The translations under genes were made by a program, and so were the position numbers. 5,376 nt of DNA from Lachnospiraceae bacterium (GTDB lineage Bacteria > Bacillota > Clostridia > Lachnospirales > Lachnospiraceae). The number at the start of each line of letters is the position of its first letter. Within the stretch, counting starts at the first letter, position 1. Under the pieces are notes generated by a model, which made no database searches, was not told the origin of the DNA, and worked only from the letters and a program-made list of their open reading frames with translations. Location: positions 1 through 5,376 of the forward strand of contig VSNO01000225.1 of assembly GCA_009774375.1 (NCBI GenBank). The letters run 5' to 3'. Positions 1 to 5,375 of the stretch are shown here, piece by piece.

Positions 1-223
1 CATGCAGAACGGACAATTTCCAGGAGGGGGCATAAAGGATGAGATTATGCAGGCGACGGCATACACGATTGATTACATAATGAAAACGCCTGTTGAAAAA
101 CTTTTTTCATTTTCTGTCAGGACAGAAGTACTGGAGGAATTGGGTCTATACAGCAGGAAGATATGCAAAAGAATCATGGACAGGAATTTTAAAAGTCTCG
201 AAATACTTGAAAATATGGAATAA
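1..223 (+). CDS. recO: DNA repair protein RecO, C-terminal fragment (5' end outside window)
   Basis: The frame is open from the left edge and ends in TAA at 221-223; 73 residues are visible from an internal Met and the gene must start upstream. RecO is a cytosolic recombination mediator that helps load RecA on single-stranded DNA together with RecR. What is seen is the typical end of the RecO C-terminal helical domain: a helix ending in YI, then TPVEKLFSFSV, a run like EVLEELG, a Tyr/Lys/Arg-rich helix, and the closing DRNFKSLEILE, which matches my memory of Firmicutes RecO endings. The OB-fold and the Cys cluster of RecO lie outside the window. The position just ahead of glyS fits the common Firmicutes order era-recO-glyS. 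The last codons also carry the -35 and spacer of the next gene's promoter. The identification rests on a short region, so another helical protein cannot be excluded completely. Confidence 0.86.
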   Translation, partial: MQNGQFPGGGIKDEIMQATAYTIDYIMKTPVEKLFSFSVRTEVLEELGLYSRKICKRIMDRNFKSLEILENME

Positions 224-235
224 GTTGTTTATAAT
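207..235 (+). promoter_or_regulatory. Sigma-A-type promoter for the lipoprotein-glyS-alaS unit
   Basis: TTGAAA at 207-212 and TATAAT at 230-235 are separated by exactly 17 bases: a perfect -10 and a 5/6 -35. The -35 and part of the spacer lie within the last codons of recO. The predicted transcription start is near 242, giving a leader of about 27 bases before the ATG at 269. A second TATAAT occurs at 244-249 but has no -35 at a usable distance. It is read by eye only, with no transcript data. Confidence 0.65.
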
Positions 236-253
236 AAGACGCATATAATGAGT

Positions 254-260
254 AAGGTGG
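254..260 (+). promoter_or_regulatory. Ribosome binding site deciding the lipoprotein start
   Basis: AAGGTGG lies 8 bases before the ATG at 269. The earlier in-frame ATG at 248 has no Shine-Dalgarno sequence upstream and would lie only about 6 bases from the predicted transcription start, so the site selects 269. Confidence 0.7.
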
Positions 261-268
261 AAAAAGTT

Positions 269-910
269 ATGAGGAAAGCTATTGTTTTAATGCTGTGTGT
301 CTGCATGCTGGGTCTCGCCTCGTGCGGGGAAGTGATAGATCAGGAGGATCAGGACGTCAGGGATGAGGTGACGTCGACAACAACATCGATCGCGATAGAA
401 AAGGACGGAAGGATCACCAGCACGATCGTGGAAAGCTTCGGTGAGAGCTACTATGATGAGAATGGATTAAAATCTATGATCGAGTCGTCCATAGATGAGT
501 ATACATCGGCTCATGAAAATGCAAAGATAAAACTGAAGGATTTTAAAGTAAAGGACAGCGTGGCGAACGTACACATGGAGTATGGGGACTATCAGGCTTA
601 TGCGGGATTTAACAGTGAAAATTTTTTTGCTGGAACGATCATGGATGCCAACATGGCAGGTTTTGACCTGAATGTCACGCTAAGATCAGTTTCGGACAAT
701 TCGGAGATCTCAAAACCTGAGTTGCTGGGCATGGGCGACAGCCACATTGTGATCGAGATCGTGGAGAATGCCGGGGAGTCGGCAGTAGAACAGATCCGCG
801 TAAACTGCTTTGATGAGATCCTGTATATCAGCGAGGGGGTCGCTGCAGCAGGAAAAAAGAGTGCGTATGTAGAGCTGTCAGAAGGATACAGGATCATTGT
901 ATTTAAATAA
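269..910 (+). CDS. Secreted lipoprotein of unknown function
   Basis: The product is 213 residues when started at ATG 269, which has a good Shine-Dalgarno sequence; ATG 248 would add seven residues (MSKVEKV) ahead of the signal peptide. The N-terminus is a classic lipoprotein signal: MRK, a hydrophobic core rich in Leu/Val/Met/Cys, and the lipobox LASC with the lipidated Cys at residue 19. The mature protein should therefore be anchored to the outer face of the membrane by Lgt and Lsp. A short acidic, Thr/Ser-rich linker (about 20-45) follows, then one globular domain with YYDENGLKSMI near 61-71, YGDYQAYAGFN near 105-115 and FFAGTI just after, and a beta-rich C-terminus ending in YRIIVFK. No catalytic motif or named domain is recognised. 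I have an impression of similar lipoproteins in Lachnospiraceae but cannot name the family. It follows recO, precedes glyS by 34 bases, and probably shares the promoter at 207-235 with both synthetases. Confidence 0.88.
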   Translation: MRKAIVLMLCVCMLGLASCGEVIDQEDQDVRDEVTSTTTSIAIEKDGRITSTIVESFGESYYDENGLKSMIESSIDEYTSAHENAKIKLKDFKVKDSVANVHMEYGDYQAYAGFNSENFFAGTIMDANMAGFDLNVTLRSVSDNSEISKPELLGMGDSHIVIEIVENAGESAVEQIRVNCFDEILYISEGVAAAGKKSAYVELSEGYRIIVFK

Positions 911-931
911 ATTATAAAATTATATGAGGTT

Positions 932-936
932 AGGAG
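932..936 (+). promoter_or_regulatory. Ribosome binding site deciding the glyS start
   Basis: AGGAG sits 8 bases before the ATG at 945. The in-frame ATG at 924 is preceded only by A/T-rich sequence with no Shine-Dalgarno match, and starting there would add MRLGERE, which is not part of the usual GlyRS N-terminus. Confidence 0.75.
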
Positions 937-944
937 AACGTGAA

Positions 945-2336
945 ATGGAAAAGACATTGGACAAGATCGTAGCTTTATCAAAAAGCAGAGGATTCGTATA
1001 TCCCGGCTCTGAAATTTACGGTGGACTTGCCAATACATGGGATTATGGAAATCTCGGTGTTGAGCTAAAGAATAACGTAAAAAGGGCATGGTGGCAGAAG
1101 TTTGTCACGGAGAATCCGCACAATGTGGGAGTGGACTGTGCCATTTTGATGAATCCCCAGACATGGGTCGCATCGGGACATCTCGGTGGATTTTCGGATC
1201 CCTTAATGGACTGCAAGGAATGTCATGAGCGGTTCCGTGCGGACAAGCTGATCGAGGACTATGCGGCTGAGCATGGTATTGCGCTGGAAAAGCCGATCGA
1301 TGCCTTTTCACAGGAGGAGATGAAGAATTTTATCGAGGAGAAGAATATTCCCTGTCCAACCTGCGGAAAGCACAATTTTACAGATATCAGACAGTTTAAC
1401 CTGATGTTCAAGACATTTCAGGGAGTGACAGAGGATGCCAAGAACACTGTTTATCTGCGCCCGGAGACCGCACAGGGGATCTTTGTGAACTTTAAGAATG
1501 TACAGAGGACTTCCAGAAAGAAGATTCCTTTTGGCATCGGTCAGATCGGCAAGTCCTTTAGAAATGAGATCACACCGGGTAATTTCACATTCCGGACAAG
1601 AGAGTTTGAACAGATGGAACTGGAGTTCTTCTGTGAGCCCGGCACGGATCTTGAATGGTTCCAGTATTGGAGAGGCTTCTGCCGCGACTGGCTTCTGAGT
1701 CTCGGCATCAAGGAGGAGGAGATGCGCCTGCGCGACCATGCGCCGGAGGAGCTCTGCTTTTATTCGAAAGGTACGACAGATATCGAGTTCCTCTTTCCCT
1801 CGATCGGCTGGGGTGAGCTCTGGGGAATCGCTGACCGCACTGATTATGATCTCACACAGCATCAGAACACGTCCGGACAGGATATGTCTTATTTTGATGA
1901 CGAGAAGAAAGAGAAATACATACCATATGTGATCGAGCCTTCGCTCGGTGCAGACCGCGTGGTGCTTGCTTTTCTCTGTGCGGCATATGACGAGGAGGAG
2001 ATCGGCGAGGGGGATATGAGGACAGTGCTTCGTTTCCATCCGGCGATCGCTCCGGTCAAGATCGGTGTGCTTCCTCTGAGTAAAAAACTCAACGAAGGTG
2101 CGGAGAAGATTTATGCGCAGCTTTCTAAGAAATACAACTGTGAGTTTGACGAGAGAGGAAATATCGGCAAGAGATACCGCCGCCAGGATGAGATCGGTAC
2201 ACCGTTCTGCGTTACCTACGACTTCGAGTCTGAGCAGGACAATGCAGTGACTGTCCGTTTTCGCGATTCCATGGAGCAGGTGCGTATCAGGATTGATGAG
2301 TTGGATGCTTACTTTGCAGATAAGTTTGATTTCTAA
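945..2336 (+). CDS. glyS: Glycine--tRNA ligase, single-chain dimeric type
   Basis: This class II aminoacyl-tRNA synthetase attaches glycine to tRNA-Gly in the cytosol, using ATP. The 463-residue length is normal for the bacterial alpha2 form, which differs from the alpha2beta2 GlyQ/GlyS enzyme. The N-terminus has the GlyRS pattern KIVALSKSRGFVYPGSEIYGG (split here as residues 7-27), followed by WDYGNLGVELKNN. A four-cysteine pair, CKEC (90-93) and CPTC (137-140), is a likely zinc site in the insertion. FNLMF (151-155) and RPETAQG (172-178) follow. Motif 2 is FRNEITPGNF...RTREFEQMELEFF (205-229) and motif 3 is EPSLGADR (331-338). The C-terminal anticodon-binding domain runs from about 365 to the end, including the GNIGKRYRRQDEIGTPF segment (405-421). 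All key elements are present and no frameshift is seen. The stop is followed by alaS after 44 bases without a terminator. No T-box leader is present upstream. Confidence 0.98.
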   Translation: MEKTLDKIVALSKSRGFVYPGSEIYGGLANTWDYGNLGVELKNNVKRAWWQKFVTENPHNVGVDCAILMNPQTWVASGHLGGFSDPLMDCKECHERFRADKLIEDYAAEHGIALEKPIDAFSQEEMKNFIEEKNIPCPTCGKHNFTDIRQFNLMFKTFQGVTEDAKNTVYLRPETAQGIFVNFKNVQRTSRKKIPFGIGQIGKSFRNEITPGNFTFRTREFEQMELEFFCEPGTDLEWFQYWRGFCRDWLLSLGIKEEEMRLRDHAPEELCFYSKGTTDIEFLFPSIGWGELWGIADRTDYDLTQHQNTSGQDMSYFDDEKKEKYIPYVIEPSLGADRVVLAFLCAAYDEEEIGEGDMRTVLRFHPAIAPVKIGVLPLSKKLNEGAEKIYAQLSKKYNCEFDERGNIGKRYRRQDEIGTPFCVTYDFESEQDNAVTVRFRDSMEQVRIRIDELDAYFADKFDF

Positions 2337-2345
2337 TGTGCACAA

Positions 2346-2358
2346 GCACCCAGAGGAA
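2346..2358 (+). repeat. Copy 1 of a 13-base word also found after alaS
   Basis: GCACCCAGAGGAA in the glyS-alaS gap recurs at 5304-5316. The flanks are also related: TGCACA a few bases before, and GATT a base or so after, in both copies. This copy lacks the downstream GGGTGC arm that forms a hairpin in the other copy. It could be a worn end of a dispersed repeat; chance cannot be ruled out from two copies. Confidence 0.5.
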
Positions 2359-2374
2359 CGATTATTAAGATTTT

Positions 2375-2380
2375 GGAGGA
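2375..2380 (+). promoter_or_regulatory. Ribosome binding site deciding the alaS start
   Basis: GGAGGA directly touches the ATG at 2381, which leaves no spacer for that codon. The GTG at 2387 is seven bases from the end of GGAGG, the usual distance. The site therefore points to GTG, not ATG, as initiator. Confidence 0.75.
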
Positions 2381-2386
2381 ATGATT

Positions 2387-5047
2387 GTGAAAAACTATGG
2401 AGTAAACGAGCTTCGAAGAATGTTTCTGGAATTTTTCGAGAGCAAGGATCATTTGTCGATGAAGAGCTTTTCGCTGGTGCCGCATAATGACAACAGTCTT
2501 TTGATCATCAATTCAGGCATGGCACCGTTAAAGCCTTATTTTACAGGGCAGGAGATACCGCCGAGACGCCGTGTCACCACATGCCAGAAATGCGTTCGGA
2601 CAGGTGATATCGAGAATGTCGGTAAGACGGCGCGGCATCTTACTTTTTTTGAGATGCTTGGAAATTTTTCGTTTGGAGATTATTTTAAGCGCGAGGCACT
2701 CACATGGAGCTGGGAGTTTTTGACCAAAGTAGTCGGCCTTGACCCGGAGAGATTATACCCATCTATATACTGTGAAGATGAGGAAGCCTATAATATCTGG
2801 GGAAATGAGATCGGTGTCCCAGCTGAGAAGATCACACGTTTTTACCGGGATCCGGAGACAGGGGAGTGTGATAATTTCTGGGAACATGGAGCAGGGCCAT
2901 GCGGACCATGTTCGGAGATCTATTATGACAGAGGTGAAAAGTACGGCTGCGGAAAGCCGGACTGCAAAGTGGGCTGCGACTGTGACCGTTTTATAGAAGT
3001 GTGGAACAATGTGTTCACACAGTTTGATGGTGACGGCAAGGGGCATTATGAGGAGCTGGCGCAGAAGAATATCGATACGGGTATGGGACTGGAACGGCTC
3101 GCGGTAGTCGTTCAGGATGTGGATACCGTATTTGATATCAATACTATGAAGGCGATCCGGGATAAGGTCTGCGAGACTGCCGGCGTGGAGTACGAGGCGG
3201 ACGAGAAGAAGGATGTCTCGATCAGGCTGATCACCGATCATATCCGCTCCGCAACGTTTATGATCTCGGACGGGATCATGCCGACGAATGAGGGGCGCGG
3301 ATATGTGCTCAGACGTATTATCCGGCGTGCGGCACGCCATGGTAGGATGCTCGGCATAGAAGGCACCTTCATGGCTGATTTTGCCAGGACAGTGATCGAT
3401 GAGTGCAGGGACGGCTATCCGGAACTGGATGAGAAGAAGGATTTTATCTTCAAGGTGCTGACGCAGGAGGAGGAAAAGTTTAACAAGACGATCGATCAGG
3501 GGCTTGCGATCCTCTCAGATATGGAGGATAAAATGCAGGCGGCAGGGCAGAAGGTTCTCTCGGGAGAAAATGTATTTAAACTGTATGATACATATGGATT
3601 TCCTGTGGATCTTACCTGTGAGATACTGGAAGAAAAAGGTTTTGCCATTGACAGGGACGGGTTTGACACAGCTATGGAGGAACAGCGCACCAAGGCACGG
3701 AACGCGCGCAAAGAGACGAATTATATGGGAGCTGACGCAACGGTATACGAGTCGATCGATCCTGCCATAACATCAGTTTTTGTCGGATATGACAGAACCG
3801 AGACGACATCAAGGGTATCTGTGCTCACGACAGAGAGCGAGCTCGTGGAGGCGCTTTCGGATGGTGAGATCGGCACGATCATCGTAGATGAAACCCCGTT
3901 TTATGCAACGATGGGCGGCCAGCAGGGCGACCGGGGTGTGATCACGACTGCATCAGGTACGTTTGCCGTGGAGGATACGATCAAGCTGCTCGGCGGAAAA
4001 GTAGGGCATATAGGCAGGATCACGCATGGTATGATCAAGGTGGGCGACGAGGTCACTCTGAGTGTTGACAAGGCGCTTCGTACCAGGATCTGTAAAAATC
4101 ACTCTGCGACCCATTTGCTGCAGAAAGCGCTCCGTGAGGTGCTCGGTACACATGTACAGCAGAAGGGCTCCTATCAGGATGGGGAGCGCACGCGATTTGA
4201 TTTCAGCCATTTTGAGGCGATGACTGCCGATGAACTGGTATCTGTCGAGAAGATGGTCAATGAAAAGATCGCTGAGAACATCGCTGTGGAGACACAGGTC
4301 ATGACAATGGATGAGGCGAAAAAGACAGGTGCGATGGCCCTGTTTGATGAAAAGTACGGCGAGTCTGTACGCGTCGTATCCATGGGAGATTTTTCTAAGG
4401 AATTTTGCGGCGGCACACATGTAAAGAATACAGGAGATATCACAACCTTTAAGATCATATCGGAAAGCGGTATCGCAGCAGGAGTGCGCCGCATAGAGGC
4501 ATTGACAGGGGATAATGTATTTGCATATTACCGGAATCTTGAGGACGAGCTGGACGCTGCGGCAAAAGCGGCAAAGACAACGCCGGCGAATCTGACAGAG
4601 AAAATTGAGCATATGATGGCAGAGATCAAATCCCTGCAGAGCGAGAATGAGTCGCTCAAGAGCAAAGCGGCAAAAGAAGCACTCGGTGATGTCATGAACC
4701 AGGTGGCGGAGGTGAAGGGCGTAAAGCTTCTGGCGACGAAAGTGGACGGCGTGGATATGAATGGCTTGAGGGATCTCGGTGACCAGCTGAAAGCAAAGCT
4801 GGGTGAAGGTGTCATTGTACTGGTCTCCGGCATGGACAATAAAGTCAACCTTGTGGCGATGGCGACGGAAGGAGCGATGGCAAAGGGCGCCCATGCAGGA
4901 AATCTCATCAAGGGAATTGCCGGACTTGTAGGCGGCGGCGGTGGCGGCCGACCAAACATGGCTCAGGCAGGTGGTAAGGATCCCGCGGGGATCGACAAAG
5001 CGATCGCAGAGGCGAAAGTGGTTCTTGAGGGACAGATCCATGGCTGA
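2387..5047 (+). CDS. alaS: Alanine--tRNA ligase
   Basis: This class II synthetase charges tRNA-Ala in the cytosol, recognising the G3:U70 pair, and edits mischarged Ser/Gly. From the GTG start it has 886 residues, close to the usual length (about 875-880), and begins MKNYGVNELRRMF like other clostridial AlaRS; the in-frame ATG 2381 would add two residues. Visible in order: the catalytic core with RHLTFFEMLGNFSFGDYFK (83-101); a HGAGPCGPCSEIYYD loop (167-181); a Cys-rich GCGKPDCKVGCDCDRF (187-202), a known feature of many bacterial AlaRS; and motif 3 GMGLERLA (232-239). The helical tRNA domain includes NEGRGYVLRRIIRRAARHGR (301-320). The editing domain carries the metal/active-site residues HSATH (H572, H576) and CGGTH (C674, H678). 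A coiled coil spans about 735-765, and the C-Ala domain has a Gly-rich GGGGGGRPNMAQAGG (849-863). No defect is seen. It follows glyS with no terminator between and is probably cotranscribed. Confidence 0.98.
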   Translation: MKNYGVNELRRMFLEFFESKDHLSMKSFSLVPHNDNSLLIINSGMAPLKPYFTGQEIPPRRRVTTCQKCVRTGDIENVGKTARHLTFFEMLGNFSFGDYFKREALTWSWEFLTKVVGLDPERLYPSIYCEDEEAYNIWGNEIGVPAEKITRFYRDPETGECDNFWEHGAGPCGPCSEIYYDRGEKYGCGKPDCKVGCDCDRFIEVWNNVFTQFDGDGKGHYEELAQKNIDTGMGLERLAVVVQDVDTVFDINTMKAIRDKVCETAGVEYEADEKKDVSIRLITDHIRSATFMISDGIMPTNEGRGYVLRRIIRRAARHGRMLGIEGTFMADFARTVIDECRDGYPELDEKKDFIFKVLTQEEEKFNKTIDQGLAILSDMEDKMQAAGQKVLSGENVFKLYDTYGFPVDLTCEILEEKGFAIDRDGFDTAMEEQRTKARNARKETNYMGADATVYESIDPAITSVFVGYDRTETTSRVSVLTTESELVEALSDGEIGTIIVDETPFYATMGGQQGDRGVITTASGTFAVEDTIKLLGGKVGHIGRITHGMIKVGDEVTLSVDKALRTRICKNHSATHLLQKALREVLGTHVQQKGSYQDGERTRFDFSHFEAMTADELVSVEKMVNEKIAENIAVETQVMTMDEAKKTGAMALFDEKYGESVRVVSMGDFSKEFCGGTHVKNTGDITTFKIISESGIAAGVRRIEALTGDNVFAYYRNLEDELDAAAKAAKTTPANLTEKIEHMMAEIKSLQSENESLKSKAAKEALGDVMNQVAEVKGVKLLATKVDGVDMNGLRDLGDQLKAKLGEGVIVLVSGMDNKVNLVAMATEGAMAKGAHAGNLIKGIAGLVGGGGGGRPNMAQAGGKDPAGIDKAIAEAKVVLEGQIHG

Positions 5048-5094
5048 GCACATTGTATACTATGCCGATTTCTCATTTGCGATATTATTAAATC

Positions 5095-5101
5095 AAAGAG
5101 G
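5095..5101 (+). promoter_or_regulatory. Ribosome binding site of the mini-ORF after alaS
   Basis: AAAGAGG lies 8 bases before the ATG at 5110, the same spacing as the lipoprotein and glyS sites in this window. It is the main evidence that the very short ORF is translated. Confidence 0.55.
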
Positions 5102-5109
5102 ATAATCGT

Positions 5110-5169
5110 ATGAACACATTTTGTGATAACAGTTTAAGACGTAGAGAAAAAAGACGTAAACTCCTGTAA
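5110..5169 (+). CDS. Putative 19-residue Arg/Lys-rich leader peptide
   Basis: The predicted product is MNTFCDNSLRRREKRRKLL, with TAA at 5167-5169. It begins 62 bases after the alaS stop and has a well-placed AAAGAGG. Five of 19 residues are Arg (codons AGA, CGT, AGA, AGA, CGT) and three are Lys, all packed between residues 10 and 17. It has no signal or membrane segment and no recognised family. Its last third lies in the left arm and interior of the hairpin at 5145-5212, and an intrinsic terminator follows, which is the arrangement expected of a leader peptide in a ribosome-controlled attenuator. The charged cluster could stall ribosomes, either through scarcity of charged tRNA-Arg or through a drug that blocks Arg/Lys-X-Arg/Lys sequences. 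Such a short ORF may also be chance; the Shine-Dalgarno spacing and the structure are the only support. Confidence 0.42.
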   Translation: MNTFCDNSLRRREKRRKLL

Positions 5170-5212
5170 TCATTGCTTTCCGCATGGTTACAAGGTTGTA
5201 CGTCTTGTTTCT
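5145..5212 (+). promoter_or_regulatory. Long hairpin overlapping the end of the mini-ORF
   Basis: AAGACGTA (5151-5158) pairs perfectly with TACGTCTT (5199-5206). After one A/G mismatch, AGAAA (5145-5149) pairs with TTTCT (5208-5212). Inside, CCTGTAATCAT (5163-5173) pairs with ATGGTTACAAGG (5184-5195) with a G-T wobble and one bulged A. The stem covers the Arg/Lys codons and the stop codon of the mini-ORF, so a ribosome there would open it. Another copy of AAGACGTA at 5136-5143 can compete for the same right arm. The pairing was found by eye, with no energy calculation. Confidence 0.55.
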
Positions 5213-5253
5213 GTGCGGTTGCTGTTTATAAATGTTGTAGATACAGAACCGTA
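5209..5253 (+). promoter_or_regulatory. Possible antiterminator helix
   Basis: TGCGGTT (5214-5220) can pair with AACCGTA (5247-5253), including one G-T. This continues, past a bulged G5221, with CTGT (5222-5225) against ACAG (5243-5246): 11 pairs in all. A rival pairing is TTCTGT (5209-5214) with ACAGAA (5243-5248). Both use the left arm of the terminator at 5245-5255, so they exclude it. The rival pairing also uses the right arm of the upstream hairpin. This is inferred from complementarity only. Confidence 0.42.
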
Positions 5254-5293
5254 ATAGATTTAGCAGAAGCTAATTTCATTGCGGTTCTTTTTT
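5245..5293 (+). terminator. Intrinsic (Rho-independent) terminator
   Basis: AGAACCGTAAT (5245-5255) pairs with ATTGCGGTTCT (5278-5288) over 11 positions with one G-T wobble. An inner stem TTAGC/GCTAA (5260-5264 with 5269-5273) closes an AGAA loop. Six T residues (5288-5293) follow directly. It reads in the + direction; the reverse direction has no T-run after the stem. It would end the transcript carrying alaS, or act as the off-state of an attenuator. Confidence 0.87.
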
Positions 5294-5300
5294 ATGCACA

Positions 5301-5345
5301 CGGGCACCCAGAGGAAGATTGTCAGCATGCGCTGACGGGTGCCCG
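5301..5345 (+). repeat. GC-rich inverted repeat with nested hairpin
   Basis: CGGGCACCC (5301-5309) and GGGTGCCCG (5337-5345) are perfect 9-base arms. Nested directly against the right arm is GTCAGC-ATGC-GCTGAC (5321-5336), a 6-pair stem with a four-base loop. The left side has an 11-base unpaired bulge, AGAGGAAGATT (5310-5320), which contains part of the word shared with the glyS-alaS gap. The compact, bulged shape suggests a structured RNA or the end of a short interspersed element. It has no poly-T tail, so it is not a standard terminator. Confidence 0.6.
5304..5316 (+). repeat. Copy 2 of the 13-base word from the glyS-alaS gap
   Basis: GCACCCAGAGGAA matches 2346-2358 exactly. In this copy the word forms the left arm and bulge of the inverted repeat at 5301-5345, and it is preceded by TGCACA and followed by GATT, as in copy 1 with small indels. 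Confidence 0.5.
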
Positions 5346-5357
5346 GCGCGCGAGTAG

Positions 5358-5375
5358 GGGAAGAGGACTCTTCCC
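5358..5375 (+). repeat. Perfect small palindrome at the window edge
   Basis: GGGAAGAG (5358-5365) is followed after GA by CTCTTCCC (5368-5375). As RNA, at least seven pairs with a four-base loop are possible. The stem may extend outward past the window end, since the left flank CGCGCGAGTA has its potential partner outside. The TCTTCC arm could also pair with GGAAGA in the bulge of the preceding hairpin (5313-5318). Confidence 0.55.

Noticed and set aside
897..926. Possible promoter before glyS (TTGTAT 897-902, TATATG 921-926)
   Set aside because: The -10 is only a 4/6 match, and the predicted start near 933 would cut into the glyS ribosome binding site.
1308..2345. Antisense open frame of 345 codons opposite glyS
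   Set aside because: It lies fully against a gene with all GlyRS motifs; its translation is Cys/His/Leu-rich without any recognisable domain, and it is explained by the codon use of the sense gene.
2338..2349. Small hairpin GTGC-ACAA-GCAC in the glyS-alaS gap
   Set aside because: Only four base pairs and no T-run follow, so it is not a terminator.
3953..5053. Antisense open frame of 366 codons opposite the 3' half of alaS
   Set aside because: It overlaps the intact editing and C-Ala domains of AlaRS on the other strand, and its composition is typical of a shadow frame.
5056..5061. TATACT as a -10 for a separate transcript of the mini-ORF region
   Set aside because: No -35-like hexamer lies 16-18 bases upstream; transcription through from alaS is the simpler reading.
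5093..5185. Reverse-strand 30-codon frame with a hydrophobic stretch (starts MRKAMITGVYVFF)
   Set aside because: No ribosome binding site precedes its ATG (reverse complement of 5183-5185), and it is explained as the complement of the hairpin and mini-ORF.
5294..5335. Short + strand frame starting ATG at 5294 (13 codons)
   Set aside because: The ATG directly follows the terminator T-run with no ribosome binding site; the frame is short and runs through the inverted repeat.
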